Counted from the first letter of the stretch, positions 44,674 through 55,432 are shown. The stretch is 64,000 nt of DNA from Paraglaciecola sp. T6c (GCF_000014225.1 NC_008228.1:1674001-1738000), one strand, 5' to 3'. Numbers and translations are program-made. The notes: a model not told the origin generated them from the sequence alone.

Positions 44674-46185
44674 TTAGTTAACTTGGTTTTGATCCACTAA
44701 TGTCATGCTGAACCCGGTTGATGCGCTGTCATCTGGGGCAAAAATCAAGAACTGCTCAACACTGTCTTCGTCTAATGTCAGTTGGAAGCTGTCCATGATG
44801 ATATCGCTGCCTTCGATAGTAGCGATGGCGAACACATCGTAAGTGTTATTGATAAGCGTGATAGAGCTATTGCTTTCTTGTAAAACAGACAGGGTATTAT
44901 CAGCGGTAGAAATCACTTCGTCGTTCTCAACAAAGTAGAATTTCACACGGCTGAAGTCGTCTGAATCACTTAAGTTGACCACTTTGATTCCATGGCTATA
45001 AATACTTGAACTGCTGCTCTTGGTGATGGTTAAAGACTTGATGATGGACTCGTAGTTATCAACGATACCGTCTTCGTTTTCATCGATAATATCGTCTTCG
45101 TCATCATCAACCGCGTCCGTTTTTGAGTATAAGAATACAATATTGTCAGCGTTTTCTTGCAAGCTCAGTAAGGCATCATGGATGAACAATTCGTCATTAT
45201 CTGCATTTAGAATGTCGAATGAATAGTCACCGTTCGAGGTCGTCGTCGTTTCACTGAATTGGCCGTAGCCTAGATCATCGACCATCAATTCGCTTTCGTC
45301 ATCTAAATCAACATTTAAGTCGACTACACCTGTGTAATCAGGAATGTATTGGTTGGTGGCGATGCCGTTGTAAAAACCAAATGAGGCTTCAGCGTCAACA
45401 TCGTTTAGCTCAGTAACACTGTTTACACCGATACTGTCGATGGTAAAGGGTGAGCTGCCTACACCCACGTTGTCACGTAACACCACAACATATTGGCTGA
45501 CAACAGAATATGAAATATCTTCAGAGGTAAAGATTGGCTCGCTGCCACCTGGCTCAGTGATGTAGAAAATATACTGGTCTTGTTCAATCTTAATATTGTC
45601 AGTAAGGCTGTTGAGTTCAACGGTTGATACGAACTCTGCTTCATTAAACGTTTCGTTGTCTTGAGAGATGTAAACATCCACAGTTGAATAATCAGTGTTT
45701 AGGTTTAGAAAACGCACGTTAAACAAATCATCGTCGTCATCATCATCGTCATCTACCACAGGGATATCAAATGTGAGTACGTTAGGCGAACGAATATCGT
45801 CAGTAAGGGCAACAAAAGTAATCACTTCGTTTTGAATTTTATGCTGCTCTTGATAAATCACTTCAAGATCGCTGCGATCGCTGCTTTCTTCGTCTTGCCA
45901 ACCAAGCTCAACCCAATAAGTGTCATTGTCCAGGGCGTTGTTCGAAGTTACATTGCCGAACGTCACTGCACCATAGGTAATTTCAATTTCGTCGTCGTCA
46001 TCTTCATCTAAATCTTCATCAACGGTGAGATACACTGCTGGAGCGTTGTATGAGGCGTTGTAAAAGCGGATGTATCCAGTGTTGTCATCGTCACTTGAAC
46101 CACAGCCAGTAAGAGACAATAACGCAACTCCCAAATATAGTGCAGGGGAGCGAATTATCGACGACGTCGTTTTGCTTAACTTCAT
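44674..46185 (-). CDS. Asp-rich lipoprotein, DUF4397-like
   Basis: A 503-residue predicted lipoprotein: basic N-terminus, hydrophobic LYLGVALLSL, lipobox LTGC with Cys at about residue 28, then an acidic SSDDDN tether. The mature part has repeats beginning IRFYNASYNAPAVYL, VRFLNLNTDYSTVDVYI and IKVVNLSDSDDFSRVKFYF, the pattern of DUF4397-type beta domains. Runs of aspartate (VDDDDDDDDDLF and others) come from GAT/GAC microsatellites. Probably cell-surface or periplasmic. It precedes the DUF3466 gene on the same strand but a hairpin and 280 bases lie between. Confidence 0.8.
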   Translation of the reverse strand: MKLSKTTSSIIRSPALYLGVALLSLTGCGSSDDDNTGYIRFYNASYNAPAVYLTVDEDLDEDDDDEIEITYGAVTFGNVTSNNALDNDTYWVELGWQDEESSDRSDLEVIYQEQHKIQNEVITFVALTDDIRSPNVLTFDIPVVDDDDDDDDDLFNVRFLNLNTDYSTVDVYISQDNETFNEAEFVSTVELNSLTDNIKIEQDQYIFYITEPGGSEPIFTSEDISYSVVSQYVVVLRDNVGVGSSPFTIDSIGVNSVTELNDVDAEASFGFYNGIATNQYIPDYTGVVDLNVDLDDESELMVDDLGYGQFSETTTTSNGDYSFDILNADNDELFIHDALLSLQENADNIVFLYSKTDAVDDDEDDIIDENEDGIVDNYESIIKSLTITKSSSSSIYSHGIKVVNLSDSDDFSRVKFYFVENDEVISTADNTLSVLQESNSSITLINNTYDVFAIATIEGSDIIMDSFQLTLDEDSVEQFLIFAPDDSASTGFSMTLVDQNQVN

Positions 46186-46631
46186 TGTATCTCCAGGTTT
46201 ATTTTCTTAGGTGAGAAGCGGTCATATTTCACCTAAGGCTTTGTTTAATTGCCATTGTGACGTAAGGATAAAACGTTAAGTTCATTGGCTATGAGGCTCT
46301 TTACATAACCTTTACCTTTCTTGGCAATCACTGACACTTCTATACAAATGAAGACAAAAGTCTGCGGAAAATTTGAGCGAAATAGTTGGATTTAACCGGT
46401 TGGCTTGCACCGGCTACTCATTGGTTACAGCTGAGCTCAAAGAAATGCCCGGCGGCTTTTGCTCTGCATTCTCATTATTTGAAAGGGAACAAGCATTACT
46501 ACCCAGCGACACCTTACTCAAAAGCCGCTGGACGCATTCTGAGGGGCTCGTATTGATGCGGCTAGGTATGAATAGATCAGGTTCAGATGTGGTAAGAATA
46601 AGCGGCTCGAACGAACCGCTAAATAACGGAA
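46186..46631. other. Intergenic region, 446 bases
   Basis: Contains the promoter of the lipoprotein gene on the left and the terminator of the Vgb-like gene on the right. A frame at 46373-46666 lacks a ribosome site and recognisable features. Confidence 0.5.
46601..46620 (-). terminator. Terminator of the cytochrome/Vgb-like gene
   Basis: Imperfect stem AGCGGTTCG / CGAGCCGCT on the minus strand, 11 bases past the stop, followed by TATTCTT. Confidence 0.65.
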
Positions 46632-47882
46632 TTAGTCCTTTTTGGTCTCAGCCTTCACCAGAATAATTCGATTAGTCGCGCTTTGGTGGATGAGCAGATT
46701 ACCGTCACGGGTTGGGCGCATGTGGCGCACGATACCGGCGTAGATGTGCGCGTCTCCCTCTCCAGTGGGAATGGGCCAACTTTGAAAGGTCTGTGCTTTG
46801 CGGTCAAAACGAACTAAGGCATCAGGGCGTTTACCTGATTCGTTGTACCAAATGGCATCACCAATGACTGCGATAGCGTAGGGGTGTGAGTTTGGCCCGC
46901 TGGGGGATGGCCATTCTTTGACTTCGCCATTGTTAGGGTTGAGTCGACCTAAGCGACCACGCCTTGAATTAACGTACCAGATCATGCCATCATCTGCGAT
47001 GTCAAGGCGTCTGACGGTGGTGTTTTCATTTGGCAGTGGGTACTCACTGATTGCCATGGTTGAAGGGTCTACTTTGACTAAGCAATTACTACCATTGCAC
47101 GCCACCCAAGGTGTACCCTTGCTATCAATTTTAATGCCGTAAGGGCGAGCGTCTTGGGTGGGCATGGTGACTAATTTGATTTCCCCCGTGCTGGGTATCA
47201 AGCGGCCAATCATGTTGCTGTGCTGCAAGGTAAACCACAGTGTGCCGTTGTCATCAAATATAGCTGAGTGGGGGTCTTTCGCGTGCGAGTCGGGCATTTT
47301 ATATTCGGTGATCTCACCTGTTTGCGGGTTGAGCATACCCAATGTACCGTTCTTGTTGCCTGTGTACCAAATGTTACCTCTCCTGTCGTGGGTGACGGTG
47401 TGTGGCATGGCGTTAGCCGGCAAGGGGTATTCACGCATCTCACCGGTTTGTGGATTTATGCTCCCAATGAGGTTCCCCCACTGGCCAGCCCACCAAATCG
47501 AACCATCTGGCGCTTCAATCGGGTCTCGGGAACGCTGGCCCAATGTGGGTACCACCCATTCTTCAAATGTAACAGAGGTATCGCCCTCCACTAGTTGCGG
47601 GTTGCGATGTGACGTTGGAGGAAAGTGTTCGGCTAAATAGGCAGTGATTTTTTCACGCTTGGGATTGCCGTCTAAATTGACCATGGTGGCAATCAAATGT
47701 TGCCAACCCGTTTGGTTGTAGCCAGCGCTAGATACAATACGCTCGCTGGTATGACAGGCGTTGCAATGGGCTTCAACCAAGTCTTTGCCAGATGTATCTG
47801 GCAAAGACTGTGCAAACAGAGACCCTGGGCTCAGTACAGGGGTTAATCCTAGGGTAAAAATGGCTTTCGCTAGATGCTTCAT
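46632..47882 (-). CDS. Exported cytochrome c / Vgb-like beta-propeller fusion
   Basis: A 416-residue exported protein starting at 47882, chosen because AGGAGGAATTATG precedes it. Signal peptide to about residue 24. A short monohaem cytochrome-c-like domain with CNACH (residues about 40-45) is followed from about residue 100 by a seven-bladed propeller resembling virginiamycin B lyase, with repeated units such as INPQTGEMREYPLP, LNPQTGEITEYKMP, LIPSTGEIKLVTMP and GSIWWAG, GNIWYTG, GTLWFTL. The haem attachment and export imply a periplasmic redox role; streptogramin resistance is not implied. Substrate unknown. Confidence 0.87.
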   Translation of the reverse strand: MKHLAKAIFTLGLTPVLSPGSLFAQSLPDTSGKDLVEAHCNACHTSERIVSSAGYNQTGWQHLIATMVNLDGNPKREKITAYLAEHFPPTSHRNPQLVEGDTSVTFEEWVVPTLGQRSRDPIEAPDGSIWWAGQWGNLIGSINPQTGEMREYPLPANAMPHTVTHDRRGNIWYTGNKNGTLGMLNPQTGEITEYKMPDSHAKDPHSAIFDDNGTLWFTLQHSNMIGRLIPSTGEIKLVTMPTQDARPYGIKIDSKGTPWVACNGSNCLVKVDPSTMAISEYPLPNENTTVRRLDIADDGMIWYVNSRRGRLGRLNPNNGEVKEWPSPSGPNSHPYAIAVIGDAIWYNESGKRPDALVRFDRKAQTFQSWPIPTGEGDAHIYAGIVRHMRPTRDGNLLIHQSATNRIILVKAETKKD

Positions 47883-48054
47883 AATTCCTCCTAAATGAAA
47901 AATACACAACCACGGCGCCACTAAATCACAACGCCGCGTAGCCAAAACGTGTCGCAATTACTTCACCTTGTAACCACGACGCCACATTCCGTGTAGTCCG
48001 ACTTGAGCGTACCCCAATGAAGCGGCTATAGATTTGCCTATGGCTTAGCCTAGT

Positions 48055-48735
48055 CTAGTTTGTTGGCATTAAGAATATCTCGCGAACGCAATTTCGCTTA
48101 TCAGCCTCCACGGCAAATAGCACGGCATCGGCTACATCTGCAGGAGCGAGTTTGTCTGGCTTTTCTTCATCGAAAAATGGTGTATTAACCATGCCTGGGG
48201 CAATAGTTGTGCAGCGGCCGCCCCATTCTGCCATTTCTTCTGCTAAATTTTGCCCAAACCCATAGGCAAACCATTTAGTTGCACCGTAAATCGAACCTTT
48301 AATGGGACGTCTGCCAGCCGCTGAGCTGGTAATGATAAACTGCCCTACAGACTCCCTTAGGTGAGGTAACGTGAGCTTAGCGGTGTAGAGTAAAGCATTG
48401 ATGTTAATTTGGATCATGGTATCCCACTCGTCGGGATCGCCTTTCTCTGTGCCAGATGTAGACACACCCATGCCAGCATTGGCAAACGCCACATCCAGTC
48501 GACCAAATTTGTTGATTCCTTCTTTTACCACTTTCTCAAGCTCGTGAATATCGGTGGCATCTGCGGCGACTGCAATAGCATGGTCAGCGCCGAGGTAATC
48601 GACTAATTCATCTAACTTTTCTTGTCTTCTAGCGGTCAACACTACTTTGTGGCCATTTTGGACCAATATTTTGGCTGTCATCTCGCCGATACCACTGGAT
48701 GCGCCGGTAATTAATACGACTTTTTCTTTTGCCAT
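48055..48735 (-). CDS. SDR family oxidoreductase
   Basis: A 226-residue classical SDR: TGASSGIG at residues 8-15, NAGMG near 86-90, catalytic Ser in IITSSAAGR and YGATK (Tyr-Lys) near 148-152. It is shorter than usual and resembles YdfG/serine 3-dehydrogenase-like enzymes using NADP. AGGAG lies upstream of the ATG (CTAGGAGAAAGTAACATG). Separated from the cytochrome gene by 170 bases; substrate unknown. Confidence 0.9.
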   Translation of the reverse strand: MAKEKVVLITGASSGIGEMTAKILVQNGHKVVLTARRQEKLDELVDYLGADHAIAVAADATDIHELEKVVKEGINKFGRLDVAFANAGMGVSTSGTEKGDPDEWDTMIQININALLYTAKLTLPHLRESVGQFIITSSAAGRRPIKGSIYGATKWFAYGFGQNLAEEMAEWGGRCTTIAPGMVNTPFFDEEKPDKLAPADVADAVLFAVEADKRNCVREIFLMPTN

Positions 48736-49059
48736 GTTACTTTCTCCTAGTGATGTAAAATTTAATGTTTTTTTGTGTTACTACTAGAGCTGATGGTGTT
48801 TTGATCAAATTCAAGCCAGATAGACGAAGTGACTGAATGATGAGATGTAGATAATCGTGTAAGTGGAACTACCCTGGTCTATCGACCAGGAACCAATATA
48901 GAGATGCTGTTCTCGCTCTAAAGGATTAGTTTTTATAATCCAATGTGAGTAAAAAATGTGCGTTGTGTAACTCTGTAAATGTCACTAGAATCCGCGAAAA
49001 TTTAAGTTAAGTCGTTAAAAATGTGCGATTTAAAATAATCGATTTAGGTATCAAAAAGG

Positions 49060-50295
49060 GTGCGTGAAGTGAATACTGCAGAGTTTATTCAAATTCGAAA
49101 ATTTATCGTTAAATTGGGCATTATGTTGCACAAATACGGTACACCTGCGTTTCGCTTAGAAGCTTACCTAACTGAGCTTGCGACCTATTTGGGGGTTCGC
49201 GCATCCTTTATTGCCACGCCCACGGCGTTGACGTTTGTGATTTGGAGCGACAGGCGGGAAGATGAGTACAACCACTCTGTCCGTGTACAGCCTGGTGATT
49301 ACGATATGAATGCGTTATCCCGCACTGATGAGCTGGCGACGCGCCTGCTCGCTGGTGAAGTCGGTTTAGAAGAAGCTGATCACCAACTTGACGTGATCAA
49401 TGAGATGCCTAGCCCTTATGGCAAGATCTTAACCGGTCTAGGGTTTTGTGCTGCACCGGGCGCATTTGCTATGTTGATGGGGGCTAGCTGGCAAGAGATC
49501 CTCTGGACGTCATTGATCGGCTTAGTGGTTTACTTTCTGGTGTTATGGTCACAAATTTCTCGCCGAGTGACGCTAATGTTAGAGCCAGCGGCATCTTTGA
49601 CCGCTGGGTTGATTGCTTGTGCGATTAGCTTTTACTTTGATCACGGGATGAACATACCGCTGGTGGTGCTCTCGTCCGTGATCATCCTGGTGCCGGGCTT
49701 AGCCTTAACCATGGGGCTAGCTGAGTTGTCATCACGTAATTTAGTTTCTGGTACCGCGCGCGTCATGGATGCGGTGATGCAACTATTTAAACTCTACTTT
49801 GGGGCATTTCTGGGGATCAGCATCGGCTTTGGTTTCTTTGGGCCAAATGAGTCATCAGTTGCTACGTCTTTACCGGAATGGACACGCTGGTTCGCCATAT
49901 TAATGTTGTGCTTGGGCTTAGTGGTTATCTTCAGAACACGGGTTAAACATATTCCGTGGACCTTGCTTTCCGGTTTTATTGCGTATGGGGCGACGGTGTG
50001 GAGTTCAGCATATTTAGAGCAGGGCTTAAGCACCTTTGTGGGGGCATTTGCTCTTGGTATATACGCTAATTTATTCACCCGAATTGCCCACGCACCAGCG
50101 TCATTGGTGAGTATGCAAGGCTTGATTGTTTTAGTGCCAGGGTCGAAAACCTACATAGGTTTGAATTCCTTTGTATCTGGCCAAGACTTCGTGCAAGCAG
50201 AGCATATAGGGCAGGAAACCTTCTTAATTTTTATGTCGCTGATTGCAGGTCTCATATTCGCTAACGTCGTCATGCCCACAAAAAAGGCGCTGTAG
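49060..50295 (+). CDS. Threonine/serine exporter family protein (ThrE)
   Basis: A 411-residue ThrE family protein. An N-terminal soluble region (residues 1-115, with LHKYGTPAFRLEAYL) is followed by about ten membrane helices in two halves (ThrE and ThrE_2 domains in one chain), including EPAASLTAGLIAC and VPGLALTMGLAELSSRN. ThrE exports threonine and serine by proton motive force in Corynebacterium. Start is GTG at 49060, or GTG at 49069 with AAAGGG upstream. The stop codon lies in a terminator-like hairpin. Confidence 0.88.
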   Translation: MREVNTAEFIQIRKFIVKLGIMLHKYGTPAFRLEAYLTELATYLGVRASFIATPTALTFVIWSDRREDEYNHSVRVQPGDYDMNALSRTDELATRLLAGEVGLEEADHQLDVINEMPSPYGKILTGLGFCAAPGAFAMLMGASWQEILWTSLIGLVVYFLVLWSQISRRVTLMLEPAASLTAGLIACAISFYFDHGMNIPLVVLSSVIILVPGLALTMGLAELSSRNLVSGTARVMDAVMQLFKLYFGAFLGISIGFGFFGPNESSVATSLPEWTRWFAILMLCLGLVVIFRTRVKHIPWTLLSGFIAYGATVWSSAYLEQGLSTFVGAFALGIYANLFTRIAHAPASLVSMQGLIVLVPGSKTYIGLNSFVSGQDFVQAEHIGQETFLIFMSLIAGLIFANVVMPTKKAL

Positions 50296-50317
50296 AATTT
50301 ATTTATTCTAAGCGCCT
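50285..50317. terminator. Hairpin overlapping the thrE stop codon
   Basis: AGGCGCTGTAGAAT pairs with ATTCTAAGCGCCT around a short loop. The TAG stop is inside the stem. It lies between convergent genes and may serve both. Confidence 0.7.
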
Positions 50318-50341
50318 AGTGTTGGTTTAAAGATGTCAGGG

Positions 50342-51973
50342 TTAACTCACTTCTTTTAACCCTTCGTCCGTCTCTGCTAAATATTGTTTCGGATAAAAGC
50401 TATCTGGGCTGGCTTCTTTAAGTGCCTGAGCAAACTTGCTCGGTTTTTCTTCATCAAAAAAACTGCCTGTGGTTGGGCTTTGGTATATTTCATCGAAGCG
50501 GCGTACTTCGGTTTGACTGACACGCCTGAAAATATGTGAGCGATTGAGATCCTCTGTGTTACGTAAGCCTGCAGATGCAATAATTTCTAATGCCGAATTC
50601 ACCGTGGCCTTGTGATAACGCGCCACGCGCTCGGCTTTATCTGGCACCACTAAACCTCTAGCTAATTTAGGGTCTTGCGTGGCTATGCCTGTTGGACACT
50701 TGTTGGTGTTGCATTCTAATGACTGTACACAGCCTAACGCCACCATCATACCTCTGGCGCTGTTGCACATATCTGCACCTAGGGCGAGGTTTTTGACCAA
50801 ATGAAAGCCACTGAAGGTTTTACCACTGGCAATAACGCGAATGTCTTTTTTCAAATCGAAGCCAACCAAAATGTCACATACGAATGATAGGGCTTCACGC
50901 AATGGCATGCCTACGGAATTTGAGAACTCAAGTGGAGCGGCGCCAGTGCCACCTTCACCGCCATCCACTGTGATGAAATCTGGTTTGATACCGGTTTCAA
51001 CCATGGCTTTACACACAGCAACAAATTCGCTGGCCCGGCCAATACACAGTTTAAACCCCACTGGTTTTCCACCAGATAACTCCCGCAGTTGTTTAACGAA
51101 GTGCATCATTTCAATAGGTGTTTCAAACGCGCTGTGAGATGGCGGCGAGTCCACTTGCGTGCCGGGCTCAACAAGGCGAATTCTAGCAATTTCATTGGTA
51201 TTTTTATCAGCGGGTAATAGGCCGCCATGGCCTGGTTTTGCCCCTTGGCTGAGTTTAATTTCAATCATCTTGATGACATCTTTGTGGGCAATTTTTTGAA
51301 ATGCTTCAGGAGCAAAATTGCCTTCTTTATCTCGACAACCAAAATAACCGGTACCAATTTGCCATACAATATCACCGCCGTTTTCTAGGTGGTAATCACT
51401 GACGCTGCCTTCACCCGTGTTGTGGTAAAAGCCGCCTATGGCCGCGCCTTTATTAAGTGCTCGAATGGCGTTATCGCTCAGTGCGCCAAAACTCATGGCG
51501 GAGATATTGAAAAAACTGGCTTCGTAAGGCTGGGTGCAATCGGGGCCACCAACGGTAATGCGCGGGGCAGGGCGTTTGCTGTCATGGTGCTTTGCTGCCA
51601 TTGAGTGGCCTATCCATTCGTAGCCCACGCGCTGGGTATCGATTTTTGTGCCGTAGGGGTTGGAGTCCAAACTGCCTTTTGCTCTTTGGTAAATCAATGA
51701 GCGGAACATACGGGTAATCGGTGTGCCGTCGGTTTCTGATTCGAAAAAATACTGACGAACGAAGGGGCGAATGCGCTCCATTATCCAGCGGCCGTGACCC
51801 ACAACGGGAAAATTACGTAAAATGCTGTGCCGTGTTTGGTGATAATCGTAATAACCTAATGCCACGATCGGGATCAGCAGTACGAACAGCCAAAGCGCGG
51901 GGAGCCACAACAAGCTCAGGAGTAGAACGACCACAGCTGACCAAATTGCAATTTTTATCAGTTTTGTTTCCAT
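50342..51973 (-). CDS. FMN-binding glutamate synthase family protein
   Basis: A 543-residue protein with two N-terminal membrane helices (residues 9-42) followed by the GltB-type FMN/Fe-S barrel. Visible segments: NISAMSFGALS, GAKPGHGGLLPADK, VDGGEGGTGAAPLEFS and the cluster cysteines in ECNTNKCPTGIAT. The glutaminase domain of true glutamate synthase is absent. Members (YerD-like) are membrane-anchored oxidoreductases of unknown substrate; alpha-type GltS activity should not be assumed. Convergent with thrE. Confidence 0.9.
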   Translation of the reverse strand: METKLIKIAIWSAVVVLLLSLLWLPALWLFVLLIPIVALGYYDYHQTRHSILRNFPVVGHGRWIMERIRPFVRQYFFESETDGTPITRMFRSLIYQRAKGSLDSNPYGTKIDTQRVGYEWIGHSMAAKHHDSKRPAPRITVGGPDCTQPYEASFFNISAMSFGALSDNAIRALNKGAAIGGFYHNTGEGSVSDYHLENGGDIVWQIGTGYFGCRDKEGNFAPEAFQKIAHKDVIKMIEIKLSQGAKPGHGGLLPADKNTNEIARIRLVEPGTQVDSPPSHSAFETPIEMMHFVKQLRELSGGKPVGFKLCIGRASEFVAVCKAMVETGIKPDFITVDGGEGGTGAAPLEFSNSVGMPLREALSFVCDILVGFDLKKDIRVIASGKTFSGFHLVKNLALGADMCNSARGMMVALGCVQSLECNTNKCPTGIATQDPKLARGLVVPDKAERVARYHKATVNSALEIIASAGLRNTEDLNRSHIFRRVSQTEVRRFDEIYQSPTTGSFFDEEKPSKFAQALKEASPDSFYPKQYLAETDEGLKEVS

Positions 51974-52150
51974 TGTTGCTCACTATTGTTTGTTTTTAAG
52001 AAAGTCGATACGTATCAGACCCAAAGATTTATTCAATTCGTTCACGTATTTCAGTTAGGTTGTTCAAATATGTTCAGTTAGACCTGTAAAGTCCAATGGG
52101 TTGTGTTTCCATATTTTTCAATCAATTGTCTTAATAACGCAGAGGATTAA

Positions 52151-52522
52151 TTATCTGTGTTGATCGACCAATATGGGATTTCCGTCTGGGTCAGTCATCA
52201 TAAAGCTGCCTGGGCCGACCGTGTTTTCAGTGACTTCGCTCATAAAATCAATGTCTTTGCTTTTCAATGCTTGCTGAATGTTACGCACATCGGTGAAGGT
52301 TTCTGTGGGATTGCCGTGAACGTCCCAACCTGGGTTGAACGTCAGCGTGTTTTTTTCGAACATACCTTGAAACAAACCTATGGTTTGACCGCTATTTCTT
52401 AGGATTAACCAACCTTTTTTTTGGTCACCTCCTACTGCCGCAAAGCCCAATTTCTCGTAAAAGATTTTGGATAGAGCGATGTCCTTAACGCTTAAGCTAA
52501 TTGAAAAAGCCCCCAGTTCCAT
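52151..52522 (-). CDS. VOC family protein (glyoxalase/bleomycin-resistance fold)
   Basis: A 123-residue VOC protein. The start MELGAFSISL at 52522 is chosen over one 7 codons upstream because AAAGGGG lies 6 bases before it. The C-terminus GPGSFMMTDPDGNPILVDQ is typical of the fold. Ligands for catalysis are not obvious, so the function is unassigned; it is unlike the genuine gloA at 11585. Confidence 0.8.
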   Translation of the reverse strand: MELGAFSISLSVKDIALSKIFYEKLGFAAVGGDQKKGWLILRNSGQTIGLFQGMFEKNTLTFNPGWDVHGNPTETFTDVRNIQQALKSKDIDFMSEVTENTVGPGSFMMTDPDGNPILVDQHR

Positions 52523-52678
52523 GTTGTTCCCCTTTGTTCTCAATCGCTAGCAAGCACGACTACCTATTTGCGTAATGACGAGCATGCTTTATGTACACTA
52601 ACGCTAGCATTCAAGATCAGTTCACGCAAAAGGCAGTCATGAAAAGGGCAGTCTTGAGTTGACGAGTCTGATGGCTTA

Positions 52679-52733
52679 ATACCAACGCCATTAAATAATT
52701 GGCCACTTAGCAATTATTTAACGGAATTGGTAT
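52679..52733. repeat. Palindromic repeat containing the end of the LysR gene
   Basis: Arms 52680-52701 and 52711-52732 pair over 22 bases with three mismatches around a 9-base loop (core CCATTAAATAATTG / CAATTATTTAACGG). The GGAATTGGTAT end resembles a widespread marine gammaproteobacterial intergenic repeat. The last codons and the stop of the LysR gene at 52714 lie inside it. Confidence 0.75.
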
Positions 52734-53601
52734 ACCCTATATGCTCAGCTAGATAATCCACTAAGGAGCGAATTTTGGGGGATAAATGCCTGTTACGCGG
52801 ATAAATCGCCCAAATACCTTCTTCGGATTCGCGATAATTATCTAATAAACTGACCAGGGCGCCACTTTCAAGATGTTCTTGCACGTAGTAGTCTGGCAGT
52901 TGCACTATGCCCAAGCCTTTGAGCGCAGCGTCCACTAAACTAAACCCACTGTTATACCTTAGCCTGCCTTTCACGCGGATATTTCGCTCTTTGTCGTCGA
53001 CACGAAAGTGCCAATAATCTAGGGTGCCTAGCAAGCAGCTGTGTTTACTCAGCTCAGATAAAGAGTGCGGGAAGCCGAATTTTGCCAAATAGGCAGGGGA
53101 GGCGCACACAGAGTTGGTGCGAGTCCCGAGTTTTCTTGCCATCATGGATGAATCGCTTAATTTTCCGAGGCGAATGGCCAGATCATATCCTTGTTCAACT
53201 AAATCGACTTTTTGATTACTTAAATAGGCGGTGACTTCTACCTCTGCGTACTGGAGCATAAAATCATTTACTAACGGCAGTATTTGCTGCTCACCATAGG
53301 TCACCGGCGCAGTGAGGCGAATTTTGCCTTGGGGCTTCGATTGTAAATTCGTGATGGCGCGCTCAGCGGCATCGAGTCCGTCAAGTACGCTGCGACAATG
53401 CTGGTAGAAGAGTCGCCCCTCGTCAGTTAGTGACACTTTTCGCGTGGTGCGATAAAACAGCTTCACGTTTAATCGCGTTTCCAGCGCGCTGATCTGGCGG
53501 CTGACTTGGGCGGTAGAGATAGCTAAGTTTTTTGACGCTTGAGTAAAACTCTCGGCTTCGGCCACATAAACAAATTCGTTGATCCCTTCCCACTGCATCA
53601 T
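52714..53601 (-). CDS. LysR family transcriptional regulator
   Basis: A 295-residue LysR regulator. The HTH is in residues 1-60 (FTQASKNLAISTAQVSRQISALE), and the C-terminal ligand-binding domain follows. It belongs to the AaeR/DsdC-like group with a RTTRKVSLTDEG junction. It is divergent from the SMR gene 53829-54155, so it may regulate that gene and the frmA-fghA cluster (inference). The final residues TNSVK are encoded inside a palindromic repeat, suggesting that the original C-terminus was replaced. Confidence 0.93.
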   Translation of the reverse strand: MMQWEGINEFVYVAEAESFTQASKNLAISTAQVSRQISALETRLNVKLFYRTTRKVSLTDEGRLFYQHCRSVLDGLDAAERAITNLQSKPQGKIRLTAPVTYGEQQILPLVNDFMLQYAEVEVTAYLSNQKVDLVEQGYDLAIRLGKLSDSSMMARKLGTRTNSVCASPAYLAKFGFPHSLSELSKHSCLLGTLDYWHFRVDDKERNIRVKGRLRYNSGFSLVDAALKGLGIVQLPDYYVQEHLESGALVSLLDNYRESEEGIWAIYPRNRHLSPKIRSLVDYLAEHIGYTNSVK

Positions 53602-53828
53602 TGTTACCTGTGAGTAAAAGTAATTTACTAAATCAGTATATTATCATTTGTGAAGAAATAAATATAATGCGTCCGATACTCGCAAACGAGCGTGAAAAAA
53701 AACAATGGGCGTTTTGGCAGAAGCTTAAACTCAGCGCTAGTGCAGCGAACAAGATCCGTTAACTAATTCGGGTCATAACTGAAATATTTCTGTCAGCGCG
53801 GCGCTAATACACTACGTAAGGAGCAAAG

Positions 53829-54155
53829 ATGAGTTGGGTATTTCTAATGCTAGGTGTGGTTGCAGAAGCAATGTCACACGTTGCGTTAAAAGAAACCGAT
53901 GGTTTTACTAAACCTTTACCCAGCGTATTGGTGTTATTGGGGCACGTCGCGGCTTTTATGTTTTTAGGACAAGCGATGAAAGGCATGCCTATAGGGATTG
54001 TACACGCGTTGTGGGCTGGCCTAGCGATTGTCACTGTGACCTTGTTGTCGACGGTGATTTACCGCCAACATTTAGATTTAACCACTTGGGTTGGTATGGC
54101 ATTTGTCGCCGTTGGTGTGGCGATGATCAATTTGTCTCAAGGCCATAGCCATTAA
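53829..54155 (+). CDS. SMR family multidrug/cation efflux protein (EmrE-like)
   Basis: A 108-residue four-helix SMR protein with the essential glutamate in GVVAEAMSHVALKE at residue 13-14. It ends with a His-rich tail SQGHSH. It lacks the Gdx-type WAIGLKY motif and any guanidine riboswitch, so it is more like an EmrE/Qac multidrug pump. AAGGAG precedes the ATG. It is divergent from the LysR gene and 144 bases upstream of frmA in the same direction. Confidence 0.9.
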   Translation: MSWVFLMLGVVAEAMSHVALKETDGFTKPLPSVLVLLGHVAAFMFLGQAMKGMPIGIVHALWAGLAIVTVTLLSTVIYRQHLDLTTWVGMAFVAVGVAMINLSQGHSH

Positions 54156-54281
54156 GTACAAGCCCATTTTCACGCTTTCAAGGTGTGGTTTAAATGAACG
54201 AAGCGCAGCACCCAAGGCGACTATTTTTACTAACGCAATTTTATTCACGAAAGCGAATTATTTCCGTAAGCAATTTATTAA

Positions 54282-55424
<1,143 letters not shown>

Positions 55425-55432
55425 GCGAAAGC

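Noticed and set aside
46373-46666. 97-residue plus-strand frame
   Set aside because: No ribosome site or recognisable domain; it runs into the terminator and end of the cytochrome/Vgb-like gene.
46632-47882. Streptogramin (virginiamycin B) resistance gene
   Set aside because: The propeller resembles Vgb, but export and a haem-binding domain argue for another function.
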